DNA of 64,000 nt from Sulfitobacter brevis (GTDB taxonomy: Bacteria > Pseudomonadota > Alphaproteobacteria > Rhodobacterales > Rhodobacteraceae): positions 186,001 to 250,000 of the forward strand of contig NZ_FOMW01000001.1 in assembly GCF_900112755.1 (NCBI RefSeq), written 5' to 3'. Shown here piece by piece: positions 35,332-44,660 of the stretch; position 1 is the stretch's first letter; each line of letters starts with the position of its first letter. The notes under the pieces are model-generated. The model was given only the letters and a program-made list of their open reading frames with translations. It was not told the DNA's origin and searched no databases. Position numbers and translations under genes: made by a program.

Positions 35332-36120
35332 ATGACTTCAATTGCTGCTCAGGCGCCCCGAGGCGCCACATCTGGCGCCAATAGCGGGCGGGGCTTCAGC
35401 CTCACTGCGTCCGGCACATCCCCGGAACCCGTCCGCGCCGCCGCGCCGGTGCCGATGCGGAGCTACGAGGTCGTCGCCCTGCGCAAGGACGGCTCGCTTT
35501 ATATCGGGCAGGACCGTGCGCCCGCTGTGCCGCTGCTGGAAAAGGCGTTTTCGGCCTTTGCCCGCGGCACGCTGATCCAGACCGTGGACGGCCCCGTAGC
35601 TGTCGAAGACCTGCAGCCCGGCGATATGATCAATACCTCGACGGGCGAGCCTGCTAAGTTAATTTGGGTCGGGTCCAGCAGCTTTGTGCCCGCCGATGTG
35701 GGCCGCACCACGCCACTGCTGCGCATTATGACCGATAGTTTCGGCCAAGGCCGCCCCAGCACTTTCCTCACCGTTGGGCCAAGCGCGCGCATCCTGCACA
35801 CCCCGCACCATCTGCGCGGCGACAATGACGGGACCAAACTGCTGACACCGGTGCGCGAATTTATCGACGGCGTGAATGTGATCGAGGTGACGCCCCCGAC
35901 TCCGGTGCGCCTGTTCCACATCTGCCTGACCCGCCACGCAGCCATCAATGCGGGCGGCGTCGAAATGGAGACCTTCCATCCCGGCGCCAACGCCACCCGC
36001 GATGTGCCCCACAGCATCCGCGACCGTTTCCTGTCGCTGTTTCCACAGATCGGCCATGTCACGGACTTCGGGCCACTGGCCCATCCGCGCGCGCCCGAGC
36101 AGGAGCAAGACGCTTTTTAA
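35332..36120 (+). CDS. Hint-domain-containing protein with Ala in place of the nucleophile Cys
   Basis: This 262-aa protein has a Hedgehog/intein (Hint) domain from about residue 73: AFARGTLIQTVDGPVAVEDL then QPGD, ending with HICLTRHAAINAGGVEMETF then HPGA. The first Hint residue is normally cysteine (CFARGT type), but here it is Ala75 (SAFARGT), so self-cleavage by the usual route looks impossible. The N-terminal 45 residues are Ala/Pro/Ser-rich and probably disordered. Hint proteins of this kind are frequent in Rhodobacterales, often with secreted or calcium-binding partners, none of which is adjacent. The spacer before it (35109-35331) shows no gene. Confidence 0.85.
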   Translation: MTSIAAQAPRGATSGANSGRGFSLTASGTSPEPVRAAAPVPMRSYEVVALRKDGSLYIGQDRAPAVPLLEKAFSAFARGTLIQTVDGPVAVEDLQPGDMINTSTGEPAKLIWVGSSSFVPADVGRTTPLLRIMTDSFGQGRPSTFLTVGPSARILHTPHHLRGDNDGTKLLTPVREFIDGVNVIEVTPPTPVRLFHICLTRHAAINAGGVEMETFHPGANATRDVPHSIRDRFLSLFPQIGHVTDFGPLAHPRAPEQEQDAF

Positions 36121-36126
36121 AGTCTG

Positions 36127-36627
36127 TTAAGGCGCTGTTTCCAGACGCTTTTCCAGCACATCAAATGGCACGCCCGGCTCATCCTTCGCGCCACGGATCA
36201 CGAGGCTGGTCTTGACGCTGGCCACATTGGGGGTGGTCAACAGCTCGCCGGTTAGAAAGCTTTGAAAGCTCGACAGATCAGGCGCCACGCATTTCAGCAC
36301 GAAATCCACCTCGCCGTTGAGCATGTGGCATTCGCGAACCAAGGACCAGGCACGGCATTTCTGCTCGAAGGCGCTCAGATCGACCTCGGCCTGACTGGCC
36401 AGACCGACCATCGCAAACACCTGCACCTCGAACCCCAATTCGCGCGGGTCGACGTCGGCGTGATAGCCACGGATATAGCCTTGCTCTTCGAGCGTGCGAA
36501 CCCGGCGCAGGCAGGGTGGTGCTGAAATTCCCACCCGCTTTGCAAGCTCGACGTTGGTCATCCGACCGTCTGCCTGCAATTCGGCCAGAATTTTCCGATC
36601 AATCGGATCAAGCCGTGTACCCGCCAT
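36127..36627 (-). CDS. Lrp/AsnC family transcriptional regulator
   Basis: This 166-aa regulator has an N-terminal winged helix-turn-helix (LDPIDRKILAELQADGRMTN then VELAKRVGISAPPCLRRV, residues about 6-42) and a C-terminal ligand-sensing RAM domain. AAGGGGG precedes ATG 36627. Divergent from trxB, which it might regulate, although Lrp proteins usually sense amino acids. The gene is convergent with the Hint gene, with six bases between the stops. Confidence 0.92.
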   Translation of the reverse strand: MAGTRLDPIDRKILAELQADGRMTNVELAKRVGISAPPCLRRVRTLEEQGYIRGYHADVDPRELGFEVQVFAMVGLASQAEVDLSAFEQKCRAWSLVRECHMLNGEVDFVLKCVAPDLSSFQSFLTGELLTTPNVASVKTSLVIRGAKDEPGVPFDVLEKRLETAP

Positions 36628-36872
36628 AATGCCCCCTTGGAATTTGCGATTGTTATAACAGCGACGGTGGCGGGCGCAATAATCTTTCGCCACACAGCAA
36701 GAATTCGGCGCCCAGCCTGATCGGTCCGCGATTGCAGCCGCCTTTGTCCCGCATAATCCGCAGGGCCGCGCCGCAATAGCCTTGTTGGCGATCAATGGGA
36801 AGTAGGGGTTTAAGGTCGCGAAAGGAGGGGCTATATCGTGCGGGCTTATAATTTGATCATCAGGGGGCTGAC

Positions 36873-37877
36873 ATGGCCGAGACGCGAAAGACCAAGGTTC
36901 TGATCATTGGCTCCGGCCCTGCAGGATATACCGCTGGTGTCTATGCCAGCCGTGCGATGCTAGAGCCGATCCTCGTGCAGGGCATCGAGCCCGGCGGCCA
37001 GTTGACCACCACCACGGAGGTCGAAAACTGGCCCGGCGATACCGAGGTGCAAGGCCCCGATCTGATGGTGCGGATGCAAGACCACGCCAAAGCGATGGGC
37101 ACCGAAATCATTGGTGACATTATCACCGATCTCGACCTGTCGAGCCGACCGTTTCACGCCAAGGGCGACAGTGGCACGACTTATATCGCTGATGCGGTCA
37201 TCCTTGCGACAGGGGCGCGGGCAAAGTGGCTCGGACTAGAGAGCGAAGAAAAGTTCAAAGGCTTCGGCGTTTCGGCCTGTGCCACCTGCGATGGTTTCTT
37301 TTATCGCAACCAAGAGATTGTGGTTGTGGGGGGTGGCAATACCGCTGTGGAAGAAGCGCTGTTCCTGACTAATTTTGCCTCCAAAGTGACGCTGGTGCAC
37401 CGCCGTGGTGAATTGCGCGCCGAGAAAATCCTCATTGACCGCCTTATGAAGAACCCCAAAATCACGCCGCTGTGGTTCCATGCCCTTGAAGAGGTTTACG
37501 GCACCGATGCACCGCTTGGCGTCGAAGGCATCAAGGTCAAGCATGTTGAGACCGGCGAGATTACCGATATCCCCGCCAAGGGCGTGTTTGTCGCCATCGG
37601 CCATGCGCCTGCCAACGAATTGGTGAAGGACGTGCTCGAAACCCATATGGGCGGCTATGTCGTCACCAAACCAGACAGCACCGAAACATCGATCCCCGGC
37701 GTATTTGCGGCCGGTGACCTGACGGACCACAAATACCGACAAGCTGTGACCTCTGCGGGCATGGGTTGCATGGCCGCGCTGGAGGCAGAGCGGTTTTTGG
37801 CCGAAGTTGGTGACGACGCAGGTAATGACACCTCATTGCCTTTGGGCTATGGTGCCGAAATTAAAGAAACTGTTTAA
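36873..37877 (+). CDS. trxB: thioredoxin reductase
   Basis: This 334-aa FAD/NADPH enzyme has the FAD motif IIGSGPAGYTAG at residues 11-22, the redox pair C136-A-T-C139 in SACATCDGFF, and the NADPH motif VVGGGNTAVEEA. It keeps thioredoxin reduced in the cytosol. AGGGGG is placed upstream of the ATG. A terminator follows, so it is probably transcribed alone. Confidence 0.96.
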   Translation: MAETRKTKVLIIGSGPAGYTAGVYASRAMLEPILVQGIEPGGQLTTTTEVENWPGDTEVQGPDLMVRMQDHAKAMGTEIIGDIITDLDLSSRPFHAKGDSGTTYIADAVILATGARAKWLGLESEEKFKGFGVSACATCDGFFYRNQEIVVVGGGNTAVEEALFLTNFASKVTLVHRRGELRAEKILIDRLMKNPKITPLWFHALEEVYGTDAPLGVEGIKVKHVETGEITDIPAKGVFVAIGHAPANELVKDVLETHMGGYVVTKPDSTETSIPGVFAAGDLTDHKYRQAVTSAGMGCMAALEAERFLAEVGDDAGNDTSLPLGYGAEIKETV

Positions 37878-37884
37878 TACAAAG

Positions 37885-37904
37885 CGGCCCTTCGGGGCCG
37901 TTTT
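37885..37904 (+). terminator. Rho-independent terminator after trxB
   Basis: The arms CGGCCC (37885-37890) and GGGCCG (37895-37900) close on a TTCG tetraloop, followed by TTTTCGCTT. Confidence 0.8.
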
Positions 37905-38021
37905 CGCTTCAAACGACCCCATTACTCCGTGCCAGACGCGGAAAAGCTTGATTTCCATCGGTTGCAAGGGTTAGGACCCGCGCAGCCACCCAATTGATTT
38001 ATAAAAGATGTGAGTTGCTCA

Positions 38022-39734
38022 ATGCAGACGCCCAACCTTGCTCCTATTCCAGAACTTTATGTTTCCCACGACTCCGCGCAAAAGCTGCGGGTCGAGGCCG
38101 GCAACTTGGTAAGCCACGATCTGACACCGCGCCAGATCTGCGACCTTGAGTTGCTGATGAACGGCGGGTTTAACCCTCTCAAAGGGTTCCTGAGCGAAGC
38201 AGATTACAACGGCGTCGTTGAGAACATGCGTCTGGCCGATGGCGCACTGTGGCCAATGCCGATCAACCTCGATGTCAGCCCGGAGTTCGCTGAAAAGCTG
38301 GAGCTGGGTCAGGACATCGCTTTGCGTGACCAAGAGGGCGTGATCCTCGCCACCATGACGGTCACCGACCGTTGGACGCCAAACAAGGCTCTGGAGGCCG
38401 AGAAGGTCTTTGGCGCAGATGACGATGCCCATCCGGCGGTCAATTACCTGCACAATCAGGCCGGTTCTATCTATCTTGGTGGTCCCGTCACCGGCATCCA
38501 GCAACCCGTGCACTATGATTTCCGCGCCCGCCGCGACACGCCCAACGAATTGCGTGCCTATTTCCGCAAGATGGGCTGGCGCAAGGTTGTAGCTTTCCAG
38601 ACCCGCAACCCGCTGCACCGCGCACACCAAGAGCTTACCTTCCGCGCCGCGCGCGAAGCACAAGCCAACCTGCTGATCCATCCGGTTGTCGGCCTGACCA
38701 AACCCGGCGATGTCGATCACTTCACCCGCGTGCGTTGCTATGAGGCGGTTCTGGACAAGTATCCGGCAGCCACCACCGCGATGTCCCTGCTGAACCTTGC
38801 CATGCGCATGGCAGGCCCCCGCGAAGCAGTTTGGCACGGTCTGATCCGCAAAAACCACGGCTGCACACACTTTATCGTTGGCCGCGACCACGCAGGCCCC
38901 GGCAATAACTCCAAAGGCGAAGATTTTTACGGCCCCTATGATGCGCAGGACCTGTTCCGCACGCATCAAGAAGAAATGGGCATCGAAATGGTCGACTTCA
39001 AACACATGGTCTGGGTGCAGGAACGCGCCCAATACGAAGCCATGGACGAGATCAAAGACAAAGACGATGTCACGATTCTCAACATCTCGGGCACCGAACT
39101 GCGTCGTCGTCTGCAAGAAGGCTTGGAGATCCCCGAATGGTTCTCCTTCCCCGAGGTCGTCAAGGAACTGCGCCGCACCAAGCCGCCGCGCTCCAATCAG
39201 GGTTTCACTGTTTTCTTCACCGGCTTTTCGGGTTCGGGCAAGTCGACCATCGCCAATGCTTTGATGGTCAAATTGATGGAGATGGGCGGCCGTCCTGTGA
39301 CGCTGCTTGATGGCGATATCGTGCGCAAAAACCTGTCGTCCGAGCTTGGCTTCTCCAAGGAGCACCGCGATCTGAACATCCGTCGTATCGGTTATGTGGC
39401 CTCCGAGATCACCAAGAACGGCGGCATCGCAATTTGTGCGCCTATCGCGCCTTATGCAACCACCCGTCGTGCCGTGCGCGAGGATGTTGAAGCCTTTGGT
39501 GCCTTCGTGGAAGTGCACGTCGCCACAAGCTTGGAAGAATGCGAGCGGCGCGACCGCAAGGGTCTCTACAAGCTCGCGCGCGAAGGCAAAATCAAGGAAT
39601 TCACTGGCATTTCTGACCCTTACGATGTGCCCGCCAACCCCGAACTGTCGATTGAGACGGAAAGCGTCGATGTCGACAACTGCGCGCATCAGGTGTTGCT
39701 AAAGCTGGAGAGCATGGGCCTGATCAGAGCCTAA
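38022..39734 (+). CDS. bifunctional sulfate adenylyltransferase / adenylylsulfate kinase
   Basis: This 570-aa fusion activates sulfate to APS and then phosphorylates it to PAPS. The N-terminal ATP sulfurylase (about 1-390) carries QTRNPLHRAH (residues 193-202) and GRDHAGPG. The C-terminal APS kinase (about 393-570) carries the P-loop GFSGSGKST (401-409) and LLDGDIVRKNL. ATG 38022 starts MQTPNLAPIPELYV; GTG 38010 is a less likely start. It is monocistronic, with its own terminator, and no cysDN or cysH gene is nearby. Confidence 0.95.
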   Translation: MQTPNLAPIPELYVSHDSAQKLRVEAGNLVSHDLTPRQICDLELLMNGGFNPLKGFLSEADYNGVVENMRLADGALWPMPINLDVSPEFAEKLELGQDIALRDQEGVILATMTVTDRWTPNKALEAEKVFGADDDAHPAVNYLHNQAGSIYLGGPVTGIQQPVHYDFRARRDTPNELRAYFRKMGWRKVVAFQTRNPLHRAHQELTFRAAREAQANLLIHPVVGLTKPGDVDHFTRVRCYEAVLDKYPAATTAMSLLNLAMRMAGPREAVWHGLIRKNHGCTHFIVGRDHAGPGNNSKGEDFYGPYDAQDLFRTHQEEMGIEMVDFKHMVWVQERAQYEAMDEIKDKDDVTILNISGTELRRRLQEGLEIPEWFSFPEVVKELRRTKPPRSNQGFTVFFTGFSGSGKSTIANALMVKLMEMGGRPVTLLDGDIVRKNLSSELGFSKEHRDLNIRRIGYVASEITKNGGIAICAPIAPYATTRRAVREDVEAFGAFVEVHVATSLEECERRDRKGLYKLAREGKIKEFTGISDPYDVPANPELSIETESVDVDNCAHQVLLKLESMGLIRA

Positions 39735-39764
39735 GCCGGAAGCCACCAGTGGAAAACAAAGAAG

Positions 39765-39792
39765 ACGCAGCCTTTCGGGGCTGCGTTTTTTG
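39765..39792 (+). terminator. Rho-independent terminator after the sulfurylase/APS kinase gene
   Basis: The arms ACGCAGCC (39765-39772) and GGCTGCGT (39779-39786) form an 8-bp stem, followed by TTTTTG. Confidence 0.88.
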
Positions 39793-39811
39793 TTGTGCGA
39801 CTGGTTGGGTC

Positions 39812-40687
39812 CTAGTCGGGGAAAAGCACGCTTCCCGACATCAGCACAGCGCCCTGCCCCGCAACTTTAACCCCAGTGATCGCATCGCGCGGACCGAGCA
39901 CCTCAACCTGCGCCTGACCGGGCCGTCCCATCAGATGGCCCTGCTCTGCAATAAAGGCGGGCGATGTGATCAATCCCTGCGCCCAGAGATAACCCGCCAT
40001 CGCGCCCGTCGCGGATCCGGTAAACGGATCTTCTGCGGGGCTGGGCGGAGCGAGCAACAAACGGGCTGAGGTATCTCCCGCTTCGGTAAAACCGGACAGC
40101 GTGACCCAAAACGGCTCCATCATATCGCTGGCAGAGGTGCCAAGATGGGCCATGTAGGCCGCAAGCCCCGCCTGATCGAGCTTCGCTCGTGCCAGCGCGG
40201 CAGGGTCGCGCAGAACTGTGATGCAGAACGGCAGTCCGGTGGAGACGATCTGCGGCGTGCCCAGGATGTCTTCGGCCTGCAATCCGCCCACGGCGGCAAC
40301 AATTTCGGCGGGCACCTGCGCGCCAAAAACCGGCGCATTTTGAAACAGGGTGATCCGACCGCCGTCGATTTCTGCCTGTATCACGCCGGCGCCCGTCTCA
40401 AAGCTCACGGGGCCATCCCCAAGCCAGCCGCGATGGCGCAAAGCGGCGAGTGTGGCGATACTCGGATGACCGGCAAAAGGAATTTCGCGGCTGGCCAGAA
40501 AGTATCTGATCCGCAAATCCGCGCAGTCCGATGGACCGGTAAAGGTGCATTCTACGAGGGATGTTTCGCGCACATAGGCCATGCAGGTCGACGCATCCAG
40601 CACCGCACCACCATGTACCACGGCACAGCCATTGCCGCCGAACGGCACATCGGTAAAGGCATCCACCCAATCAAATTCCAGCTTCAA
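39812..40687 (-). CDS. PhzF-family isomerase/epimerase-like protein
   Basis: This 291-aa protein of the PhzF/diaminopimelate-epimerase-like fold shows VDAFTDVPFGGNGCAVV at the N-terminus, the probable catalytic glutamate in SLVECTFTG, and IPFAGHPSIATL. Bacterial members are mostly uncharacterised; phenazine synthesis is not implied. I place the start at TTG 40687 because GGGAGG lies eight bases upstream and the longer frame runs through the terminator hairpin at 40737-40764. Confidence 0.85.
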   Translation of the reverse strand: MKLEFDWVDAFTDVPFGGNGCAVVHGGAVLDASTCMAYVRETSLVECTFTGPSDCADLRIRYFLASREIPFAGHPSIATLAALRHRGWLGDGPVSFETGAGVIQAEIDGGRITLFQNAPVFGAQVPAEIVAAVGGLQAEDILGTPQIVSTGLPFCITVLRDPAALARAKLDQAGLAAYMAHLGTSASDMMEPFWVTLSGFTEAGDTSARLLLAPPSPAEDPFTGSATGAMAGYLWAQGLITSPAFIAEQGHLMGRPGQAQVEVLGPRDAITGVKVAGQGAVLMSGSVLFPD

Positions 40688-40736
40688 TTGATCGCCTCCC
40701 AAATCTACAGCCCTGCACGAGCCGATGCGAAAAGCA

Positions 40737-40764
40737 AAAGGCCGCAGGATATCCTGCGGCCTTG
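40737..40764 (-). terminator. terminator of the hsp20-DUF1150 operon
   Basis: A palindrome, AAGGCCGCAGGATATCCTGC then GGCCTT, forms a 13-bp stem. Read leftward it is followed by TTGCTTTTCGC. It lies 48 bases after the DUF1150 stop and about 50 bases before the phzF-like start. Confidence 0.8.
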
Positions 40765-40811
40765 ACATATGTTGTCAAGCGTCGGGGCGCTTTGCCCGAT
40801 TGCGGCGTGGA

Positions 40812-41036
40812 TTAGTGTACCATCACCGGCGCATAGTCATGCTCGCGGGCCAGTGAAAATGCCAGCTTACGGTCGCCGACCAGCGCGATCTGCTGGCCTT
40901 CGGAATCGTGCACTGCATAAATCTGCTCCAATCCTTCGGCTTGCTCGCGCACTTCGCGGGGCAAATCGCTGACGGCAATGGATTTCACATATACTGTGCG
41001 GTCTGTGGCTGAGGTATTGGTCTCGATGTCCTGCAT
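40812..41036 (-). CDS. DUF1150 family protein
   Basis: This 74-aa protein contains the block VYVKSIAVSDLPREVREQAE then GLEQIYAVHDSEGQQIALVG, which I recognise as DUF1150. The family is confined largely to alphaproteobacteria and is typically encoded next to a small heat-shock protein, as here (four bases downstream of hsp20). Function is unknown; the co-occurrence suggests a partner in protein quality control. Confidence 0.85.
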   Translation of the reverse strand: MQDIETNTSATDRTVYVKSIAVSDLPREVREQAEGLEQIYAVHDSEGQQIALVGDRKLAFSLAREHDYAPVMVH

Positions 41037-41040
41037 AGTC

Positions 41041-41454
41041 CTAGCCTTTCTTTATTTTTATCGTTTGAATGACGGTCTCGGGTTTGGCGCGGGTCAGGTC
41101 TACGTGTAGCAAACCGTTCTCCATCTTGGCCTCACCTACTTCGACACCGTCAGCCAGAACGAACGACCGTTGAAACTGCCGCGCGGCGATACCGCGATGG
41201 AGAAACACACGCTCACCGCTGTCTTCGGCCTGTCTGCCTCGGATCACCAGCTGTCTATCTTCAACTGTTATCGACAGATCTTGTTCCGAAAAGCCTGCAA
41301 CGGCCAACGTAATACGGTAACTGAAATCGGATGTTTGTTCGATGTTGAACGGCGGGTAGCCTTCATTGCCCCCTTTGGCACTGCGTTCCAGCACCCGTTC
41401 GAGTTGCTCAAATCCCAGCATATGGGGATATGATGCCAGCGTCATTTTCGTCAT
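41041..41454 (-). CDS. Hsp20 / alpha-crystallin family small heat-shock protein
   Basis: This 137-aa chaperone has an alpha-crystallin domain (about residues 33-130: YPPFNIEQTSDFSYRITLAV, then DLSITVEDRQLVIRG, and ENGLLHVDLTR). Small heat-shock proteins hold unfolding proteins in an ATP-independent way. ATG 41454 follows GAGGACG; ATG 41445 is an alternative. It forms an operon with DUF1150. No clear heat-shock promoter motif was identified upstream. Confidence 0.9.
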   Translation of the reverse strand: MTKMTLASYPHMLGFEQLERVLERSAKGGNEGYPPFNIEQTSDFSYRITLAVAGFSEQDLSITVEDRQLVIRGRQAEDSGERVFLHRGIAARQFQRSFVLADGVEVGEAKMENGLLHVDLTRAKPETVIQTIKIKKG

Positions 41455-41618
41455 GCGACACGTCCTCACTTCTTAAGCGACAGTCATTTGAGGGTCCCGT
41501 AACCGGCAACCCAGATAGATCAAATATGGGGAGAGCATTCGCAGAGCGCAAGGGCTATGCTGATCGTGCCGGTCCTTCTATATTGAAGGACCAAAGACCT
41601 GACGGAATCATCTGTAAT

Positions 41619-41843
41619 ATGAATGCCCCTGCCGATCTATCCATGAAAAACGAGGATGTTTTGCGTGTCGAGCTGGAGGTTTTCCGCAGCGAACACCGCG
41701 ATCTTGATACCGCAATTCACGCAATGGTAGAGCGAGGCACCTCTGACCAGCTGATGTTGCAGCGCCTGAAAAAGCGCAAACTGTGGCTCAAGGATACCAT
41801 CGCGCGGATCGAAGACCGCCTGACCCCGGATATCATCGCCTGA
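41619..41843 (+). CDS. YdcH / DUF465 family protein
   Basis: This 74-aa protein is almost entirely helical ([20 protein letters not shown] onward, then [20 protein letters not shown]), as in the YdcH family, whose role is unknown. ATG 41619 is used; ATG 41643 ([14 protein letters not shown]) is possible. The open frame extends back to 41430, antisense to hsp20, and that part is not considered coding. It precedes purE by 106 bases. Confidence 0.82.
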   Translation: MNAPADLSMKNEDVLRVELEVFRSEHRDLDTAIHAMVERGTSDQLMLQRLKKRKLWLKDTIARIEDRLTPDIIA

Positions 41844-41949
41844 AGCGCCTGCCCGCCTGCCGGATTCACCCCCATCATCGCGCATTGCCTCGGACCGGCA
41901 CATGGCTATAGTGCGCGCTTCTTTACGCGACCAAAGGGACAGTGCTTTT

Positions 41950-42438
41950 ATGACCACCCCACCTGTCGGCATCATCATGGGGTCCCAATCCGATTGGGAA
42001 ACCATGAAACAGGCAGCCACGCTGCTGGACGAGCTGGAAATCGGCTATGAGACACGCATCGTCTCGGCGCACCGGACGCCGGACCGGCTGTGGGAGTATG
42101 GCAAGACGGCTGTCGGGCGCGGGTTACAGGTGATTATCGCAGGCGCTGGCGGGGCCGCGCATTTACCCGGCATGATGGCGTCAAAAACCCGCGTACCGGT
42201 GATCGGTGTGCCCGTGCAGACCCGGGCTTTGTCGGGTGTCGATTCGCTCTATTCCATTCTGCAGATGCCGCGCGGCTATCCGGTGGCGACCATGGCAATC
42301 GGTGCGGCGGGTGCCGCCAATGGCGCATTGATGGCCGCAGGTATCCTTGCCCTGCAAGACCCCGCACTGGCGGCACGGCTGGATAAGTGGCGCGACGATC
42401 TGACCGCGTCGATCCCCGAGGAGCCAAGTGATGACTGA
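41950..42438 (+). CDS. purE: N5-carboxyaminoimidazole ribonucleotide mutase
   Basis: This 162-aa class I PurE converts N5-CAIR to CAIR in purine synthesis. It shows [13 protein letters not shown] at residues 7-19, [10 protein letters not shown], and the glycine-rich block [14 protein letters not shown]. It overlaps purK by a few bases, and the two form the standard purEK unit. Confidence 0.97.
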   Translation: MTTPPVGIIMGSQSDWETMKQAATLLDELEIGYETRIVSAHRTPDRLWEYGKTAVGRGLQVIIAGAGGAAHLPGMMASKTRVPVIGVPVQTRALSGVDSLYSILQMPRGYPVATMAIGAAGAANGALMAAGILALQDPALAARLDKWRDDLTASIPEEPSDD

Positions 42439-43498
42439 TCCGCTCGCCACCGGCGCCACCATTGGTATTCTTGGCGGCGGCCAATTAGGCCGAATGCTGT
42501 CGGTCGCGGCTGCACGGCTGGGCTTTACCTGCCACATCTTTGAGCCAGGCATCGCCCCGCCCGCCGCACAGGTCGCTAACAGGCTGACCACTGCCGCCTA
42601 TGACGACACTGCCGCCTTGACCGCCTTTGCGCGCGATTGCGACGTGGTGACTTTCGAGTTCGAAAACATCCCCACCGAAGCGCTGGATGTGATTGAGGCG
42701 ATCACCCCGATCCGCCCCGGCCGCGAAGCGCTGCGCATCTCGCAGGATCGACTTACCGAGAAAAACTTCCTGCAAGAGCTTGGTCTCAAGGTTGCGCCCT
42801 TTGCCGATGTGCCCGACGCCGAGGCGCTGGCCCGCGCTGTGCGCGACATTGGCATCCCGTCGATCCTGAAAACCCGCCGCTTTGGATATGATGGCAAGGG
42901 TCAGGTCCGGCTGAGCAGCGAGAGCGACGTCGCCACCGCGCTGGACGGCCTTGCCGGTGCGCCCGCTGTGCTCGAAGGGTTTGTGGAATTCAGCCACGAG
43001 GTCTCGGTTATCGCGGCGCGTGGCCCGACGGGCGAAGTCGCCTGTTTTGATCCCGGTGAAAACGTGCACCGCGACGGGATTTTGCACAGCACCACGGTGC
43101 CCGCCCGTTTGAGCGCCTCACAGCGCACCGATGCCGTGTTGATTGCCGCCAAAATCCTGAATGCGCTCGATTATATCGGTGTGTTGGGGGTTGAGCTTTT
43201 CGTCACGCCGCAAGGGCTTATCGTTAACGAGATCGCGCCGCGTGTGCATAACTCAGGCCATTGGACCCAGAACGGTTGCAGCATTGACCAGTTCGAGCAG
43301 CATATCCGCGCTGTTGCCGGTTGGCCGCTGGGCGACGGGTCGCGCTATGCCGATGTGGTGATGGAAAATCTGATCGGTGCCGACATGGACAAGGTGCCGC
43401 ATATCGCTCGCGAAAAAGATGCCAGCCTGCATCTCTACGGCAAAGCCGAGACCAAAGCGGGCCGCAAAATGGGCCATGTGAACCGGATCACCCGCTGA
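42431..43498 (+). CDS. purK: N5-carboxyaminoimidazole ribonucleotide synthase
   Basis: This 355-aa ATP-grasp enzyme carboxylates AIR using ATP and bicarbonate. It opens with [20 protein letters not shown], and has [12 protein letters not shown] for ATP binding and [14 protein letters not shown] near the end. ATG 42431 lies inside the end of purE (eight bases of overlap); GTG 42428 just before it is an alternative. Confidence 0.97.
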   Translation: MTDPLATGATIGILGGGQLGRMLSVAAARLGFTCHIFEPGIAPPAAQVANRLTTAAYDDTAALTAFARDCDVVTFEFENIPTEALDVIEAITPIRPGREALRISQDRLTEKNFLQELGLKVAPFADVPDAEALARAVRDIGIPSILKTRRFGYDGKGQVRLSSESDVATALDGLAGAPAVLEGFVEFSHEVSVIAARGPTGEVACFDPGENVHRDGILHSTTVPARLSASQRTDAVLIAAKILNALDYIGVLGVELFVTPQGLIVNEIAPRVHNSGHWTQNGCSIDQFEQHIRAVAGWPLGDGSRYADVVMENLIGADMDKVPHIAREKDASLHLYGKAETKAGRKMGHVNRITR

Positions 43499-43513
43499 TC
43501 CGGTCGTCGCGTT

Positions 43514-44656
43514 CTAGCCGAAAAACCGCTCGGCAACCTCACCGTTCATAAACGAGACGCGGCCCGCCACAAAGGTGGCCGCGACCCGTTTGCTTTGCGC
43601 GTCCAGCACCACCAGATCGGCGCGCTTGCCGGTGCGTAATATACCACGGTCGGTCAGCCCCAGCACTTTGGCCGGACCTTCGGACACCAGCCGCCACGCG
43701 CCAGCAAGATCGGCGACCCCGGTTTCGGCCAGCATCAAAGCGGCACGGCGCGGCGACGGATAGTGATAGTCCGAGGCCAGCGCATCACACATCCCCATCG
43801 AAATCAGATCCAGCGCCGAGACGTTGCTTTTGTGCGAGCCCCCGCGCACCACATTGGGAGACCCCATTACCACCGTATCACCCGCATCATGGGCGGCCTC
43901 GCCTGCCTCCAAAGTCTCGGGAAATTCGGCAATATCAACGCCCCGCGCGCGCCACTGCAGGCGCCGCTCGGCAGTGTGATCGTCGTGGCTGCCCATCCGC
44001 ACGCCTGCCTTGGCCAGCCGCGCACAGAGCCAGTCCAGCGCATCGGGCACCTCGCCTCGTGCGGCATAGAGCTGGTTCATCAGGGTCAGATGCGCCTCAG
44101 GGCTGCGCCCCGCTTTCAACGCTTGGCCTATCAGATTTTTTGGCGCTTCGCCCGCCGCGAGCCGCGCGTAAGGCAGATGGTCATTGAACACGACATAGCT
44201 GATGCCCCAATTCGCCAGCCGTTCGGGAAGATCGGCATAATGATCGAGCAGATGGGTCTCGAACCGCAAATGCGGGCGGATGTCGCTGACCAGACGCGGC
44301 GCGGTATCGCGGATCGCGTCAAATACGGTCTCGGCAAACTCGAACCCGCGCAGTCCCCCCTCCCAACTGACAAATTGCGCAAGCAGCGCCGTGGTGATCC
44401 CGTTGGCGCCCAGTTCGCCGTCGACCGCGACCAATCCCTCATTTGCCTGCTTCATTGCCCCGCGACGCGGTGCCAGATGCCGTTCGAACCCGTCACCGTG
44501 CAAATCAACGATCCCCGGCAGCACCAGAAAACCGCTCAGGTCCACCGCGCGGCCCACCGGATCTTCGACAATCTCGCCTTGGGCAAAGGAAAGCCGTTCG
44601 CGTCGCAGACCTTCAGGGCGCAGGACATCGGCCCCCGCCAAATCAAAATCGGGCAT
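43514..44656 (-). CDS. phnM: alpha-D-ribose 1-methylphosphonate 5-triphosphate diphosphatase
   Basis: This 380-aa amidohydrolase-superfamily enzyme releases pyrophosphate from the triphosphate intermediate of the C-P lyase route. Recognisable segments are PGIVDLHGDGFERHLAPRRG (metal HxD-type pair), GSHDDHTAERR, VMGSPNVVRGGSHKSNVSA and ALASDYHYPSP. AAGGAG precedes ATG 44656. No other phn gene is in the window, so it is a solitary copy; its partners would have to be elsewhere, or it has another substrate. It is convergent with purK, with 15 bases between. Confidence 0.92.
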   Translation of the reverse strand: MPDFDLAGADVLRPEGLRRERLSFAQGEIVEDPVGRAVDLSGFLVLPGIVDLHGDGFERHLAPRRGAMKQANEGLVAVDGELGANGITTALLAQFVSWEGGLRGFEFAETVFDAIRDTAPRLVSDIRPHLRFETHLLDHYADLPERLANWGISYVVFNDHLPYARLAAGEAPKNLIGQALKAGRSPEAHLTLMNQLYAARGEVPDALDWLCARLAKAGVRMGSHDDHTAERRLQWRARGVDIAEFPETLEAGEAAHDAGDTVVMGSPNVVRGGSHKSNVSALDLISMGMCDALASDYHYPSPRRAALMLAETGVADLAGAWRLVSEGPAKVLGLTDRGILRTGKRADLVVLDAQSKRVAATFVAGRVSFMNGEVAERFFG

Positions 44657-44660
44657 CGGT

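Noticed and set aside
38019..39689. 556-aa open frame antisense to the sulfurylase/APS kinase gene
   Set aside because: Same shadow effect; the plus-strand protein has clear catalytic motifs for both domains.
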